Origin: Candidatus Woesearchaeota archaeon
GTDB lineage: Archaea; Nanobdellota; Nanobdellia; Woesearchaeales; GW2011-AR4
Direction: 5' to 3'
Length of the DNA: 7,371 nucleotides
Assembly: GCA_030631975.1 (NCBI GenBank)
Contig: DAOVKD010000024.1
Span: forward strand, 1-7,371
Of the stretch, positions 5,117 through 7,371 are shown piece after piece (the first letter of the stretch is position 1; every line of letters begins with the position of its first letter). Below the pieces are notes generated by a model. The model ran no database searches, had not been told where the DNA came from, and saw nothing but the letters and a program-made list of their open reading frames with translations. The translations under genes and the position numbers were made by a program.

Positions 5117-6058
5117 TTAAATTGTTAAGATGCCTTTGTCCATAATTTTTTTCTTATCAACCCATATAATTGGGCCTTTAATAATGCCATCAAGATGCAG
5201 TTCCACATTTACCCTGCCTCCAAAACCAGCATTATTTCCCAGGGCAATATGGCACGTTCCTTTAACTTTTTCATCTTCCAGTATATTACCGGTAATTTTA
5301 GCATTTTCATTTGTCCCAATACCAAACTCTGCAATATTTCCTGCTTCTTTACCTGCGCAGCCCAGCAAATTTTCCAGTTTTTTTGCCTTTTCTCCATTAA
5401 ACTGGAAGGCATAACCATTTTTAACATAAACTTCTATGGGTGTTTTTAACTTCCCTACACCACCAAACGACGCATCCACAATAAAAACTCCATTAGCAGT
5501 ACCCTCAAGAGGGGCAATAAACACTTCTCCAGCAGGCAGATTTCCAAAAGAACCTTTTTTATTGTAAATTCCACCGTCACTATAAGCTTTTCTTCCCTTA
5601 ATGCCAAAGCAAATATCAGTCCCAAGCTTTGTTTTTATTCTTACATTTTTGCCTTTATCAATTATATTTGCAATTTTATTGTTTATTTTTTTTAATTTAC
5701 CATAATCTATGTCTAATGCCCGCCTAATAATGTTTTTTGTAATCCCCGGCATAGTAACTATCCTTGCGCCATTATCACAGGCATTTTTTCTTGCTTTTGT
5801 ATGGCTTAATGATTTAGTTGTTATCAGAAGCTCAACATCATATTTCAGCATTTCCTTTGCTGTGTTTTTACCTGGCTCTGCTCCATGTACTTTTGGGATA
5901 GGGATTTTAATGAGCTTTATATTGTCAGTTATCCTTTTTGCTTCTTTGAGAAATAGTTTTGCAATAGTATATAACTTAGAGTCAGTAATTATTAGCAATC
6001 TTTCGCTTTTCTTCAAATCTAAACATTTTTTTAGGACTATCTCAGCTGATTTTAACAT
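5117..6058 (-). CDS. Aminopeptidase T-like metallopeptidase (M29/COG2309-like), short paralogue
   Basis: The 313-residue product resembles leucyl aminopeptidase/aminopeptidase T proteins that remove N-terminal residues from peptides using a two-metal site. The N-terminal half (1-130) is an alpha-beta domain. The C-terminal half holds FGNLPAGEVFIAPLEGTANG (171-190), AEFGIGTNENAKITG (243-257), KGTCHIALGNN (266-276) and ELHLDG (286-291). Likely metal ligands are E178, E244, H270, H288 and D290. The 66-residue spacing E178-E244 equals that recalled for Glu250/Glu316 in M29 enzymes. At 313 residues it is shorter than classical M29 enzymes (about 410). Its ATG directly follows the stop of the longer paralogue, so the two form an operon. 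No clear SD is visible. No signal peptide is seen, so a cytoplasmic role is expected. Substrate preference is unknown. Confidence 0.88.
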   Translation of the reverse strand: MLKSAEIVLKKCLDLKKSERLLIITDSKLYTIAKLFLKEAKRITDNIKLIKIPIPKVHGAEPGKNTAKEMLKYDVELLITTKSLSHTKARKNACDNGARIVTMPGITKNIIRRALDIDYGKLKKINNKIANIIDKGKNVRIKTKLGTDICFGIKGRKAYSDGGIYNKKGSFGNLPAGEVFIAPLEGTANGVFIVDASFGGVGKLKTPIEVYVKNGYAFQFNGEKAKKLENLLGCAGKEAGNIAEFGIGTNENAKITGNILEDEKVKGTCHIALGNNAGFGGRVNVELHLDGIIKGPIIWVDKKKIMDKGILTI

Positions 6059-7371
6059 TTAAACAACAAATTCCCCTTTTTTTATTATCCAATACTCCTT
6101 GCCTTTATCATCAATACCATAAATATCCATCTTCTGCCTTGGGCTGTTAATGACAATATCTACATGGTATTCTGTTGCCCTATCAGGCTCAAAACCGCTT
6201 CCTAAAGCAATATGTATCATCCTTGCTATCTTCTCATTTACAATGAGGTAGTTGCATAACTTCGCATTTGGATTTGTATTTATTGCAAATTCCCCAATCT
6301 TATTGAAGTTTCTCTTTTTCAGATTAATGACTTCTTTTGGCAAGCTCTTAAACTTTTCCTGGTTCATAATAATTTCCCACGATTCTTTCTTTTTCTCCTC
6401 TAGCTTTTTTATTATCTCTTTTGGTCCAGAAATTATTTTATATTTCTTTCCATCTGATTCAACAACCAATGGCTCTTTATCCGATAACATATAGCTCTGG
6501 TCAAGACTGATGACAACATCACCTATTATTGTGCCTTTTACATATTCCGGGGTAACAAAAGTTTCCCCTCCTGGAAGATTTGCCATTGTCCCTGCCTTTA
6601 TCCCGCTCATTTTTAGATATTCAGAATTTATTTTCTCTCTTATATCAGTATCAGATGTTCTTACCCACCTGCGAATCCCGTCTTTTTTTACCAACCCCAC
6701 TTCAAAATCAGTCTTAAAACCATCAACCTTTTCACCAGAAACCCTTATAACCTTGCACTTATCAGCGAGCTCCTTTATCTTCCAATTCCTGTTTCTCATC
6801 TTTTTCCAGTCTATATTGCATGTTTCAATAAAGACATCTACAGGCAGAGTTTCTGTAAAGCCCACCCTTGCCAGCGGATCTCTGTCATCCAATGCTGTTT
6901 GTGGGTAAAAATCAAACTTATATATGATCTGGCCAGGGCTTTGCCACCTTGTCTTTTTATTTAGAGAAGGGTAGCCAATGACCTCACCAAAATTATGCTT
7001 GCCATGGTAACCTTTACCTGATATAAAGAATGAAGCATCAATAACCTTAATTCTTTCTAAATTCAATAGCTTTGACACTCTTTTGTATTTTTTAAAAATA
7101 TCCTCATTAACATCCTTGCATAACTCACAGCCTATTAAAACCGTTTTTAGTTCAGAAATACTCTCAGCTTTCTCAAGCATAGACTTTCTTTGAGTTGAAG
7201 CCCCCATGGAAACTTCAGCCATGTCTTTGCACTTTAACATCATATGCCATGATATTGCATAAGAATCCAAGTAATCCTCCAATGGATGCCCAAGCATTTC
7301 ATCTTTTGGTATCAATACAAACCCAATAGAGACTTTTTCATTATTTTTTAGGTTGTAAACATCTGTCCACA
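6059..7371 (-). CDS. Aminopeptidase T-like metallopeptidase (M29/COG2309-like), long paralogue, 5' end outside window
   Basis: The frame stays open to the right edge, so the true start lies outside: 18 codons beginning WTDVYNLK precede the TTG at 7315, with no stop or better start among them. At least 436 residues are visible. Numbering from the TTG, ANLPGGETFVTPEYVKG (245-261) gives E251, GEFAINTNPNAKL (341-353) gives E342, MIHIALGSG (366-374) gives H368, and EYHVDI (382-387) gives H384 and D386. This is the same ligand set as in the downstream paralogue, so both should bind two metal ions. It carries an extra N-terminal and middle portion; LGHPLEDYLDSYAISWHMML (8-27) is a helical segment, not a signal peptide. 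Sequence identity to the neighbour is low outside the motifs, pointing to an old duplication. Peptidase activity is inferred from family motifs. Confidence 0.88.
   Translation of the reverse strand, partial: WTDVYNLKNNEKVSIGFVLIPKDEMLGHPLEDYLDSYAISWHMMLKCKDMAEVSMGASTQRKSMLEKAESISELKTVLIGCELCKDVNEDIFKKYKRVSKLLNLERIKVIDASFFISGKGYHGKHNFGEVIGYPSLNKKTRWQSPGQIIYKFDFYPQTALDDRDPLARVGFTETLPVDVFIETCNIDWKKMRNRNWKIKELADKCKVIRVSGEKVDGFKTDFEVGLVKKDGIRRWVRTSDTDIREKINSEYLKMSGIKAGTMANLPGGETFVTPEYVKGTIIGDVVISLDQSYMLSDKEPLVVESDGKKYKIISGPKEIIKKLEEKKKESWEIIMNQEKFKSLPKEVINLKKRNFNKIGEFAINTNPNAKLCNYLIVNEKIARMIHIALGSGFEPDRATEYHVDIVINSPRQKMDIYGIDDKGKEYWIIKKGEFVV

Noticed and set aside
5130..5449. Plus-strand frames opposite the aminopeptidase genes
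   Set aside because: They are antisense shadows rich in Phe/Ser/Ile and lack motifs, while the minus-strand frames carry family signatures.
7313..7315. TTG as start of the long aminopeptidase
   Set aside because: The frame is open upstream to the window edge and the added residues read as ordinary protein.

Overview
The window is a gene-dense, A+T-rich piece of an archaeal chromosome. The evidence for archaea is the gene set: homotetramer-type tRNA-splicing endonuclease, FEN-1 with the archaeal residue numbering, a Trm5/Taw2-family tRNA methyltransferase and a PAN-type proteasomal ATPase. Several genes also have TATA-like boxes about 25-28 bp before the start codon with no room for a Shine-Dalgarno site, that is, probable leaderless mRNAs. 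Small, trimmed versions of some proteins and near-zero gene spacing would suit a DPANN lineage (Woesearchaeota/Pacearchaeota-like). That placement is an inference and cannot be proven from this window.

Layout. At 1-232 (minus) is the N-terminal part of a class I SAM-dependent methyltransferase that runs off the left edge. After a 257-bp divergent intergenic region comes a plus-strand information-processing cluster: endA (490-1050), an uncharacterised winged-helix protein with a nuclease-like C-terminus (1086-1943), fen (1944-2969) and a short Trm5/Taw2-like methyltransferase (2971-3801). The last three genes are packed with 0-1 bp gaps. fen and the methyltransferase carry SD-like motifs, whereas the winged-helix gene has its own TATA box.

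Between the convergent genes, at about 3835-3905, lies an island of about 51% G+C. It has a closing stem, a well-formed kink-turn and a TATA box 25 bp upstream. I read it as an independently transcribed structured non-coding RNA, probably bound by L7Ae. It matches no RNA family that I can name with confidence and is the most interesting item here.

On the minus strand follow the proteasome-activating nucleotidase (3921-5072) with its own promoter, and upstream of it two tandem paralogous aminopeptidase-T-like (M29/COG2309-like) genes (5117-6058, and 6059 to the right edge, 5' end outside the window). PAN unfolds substrates for the 20S proteasome and aminopeptidases could finish the resulting peptides, so the right half looks like a protein-turnover neighbourhood. 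The PAN C-terminus lacks the usual HbYX docking motif.

I see no mobile elements, CRISPR arrays, rRNA or tRNA genes.
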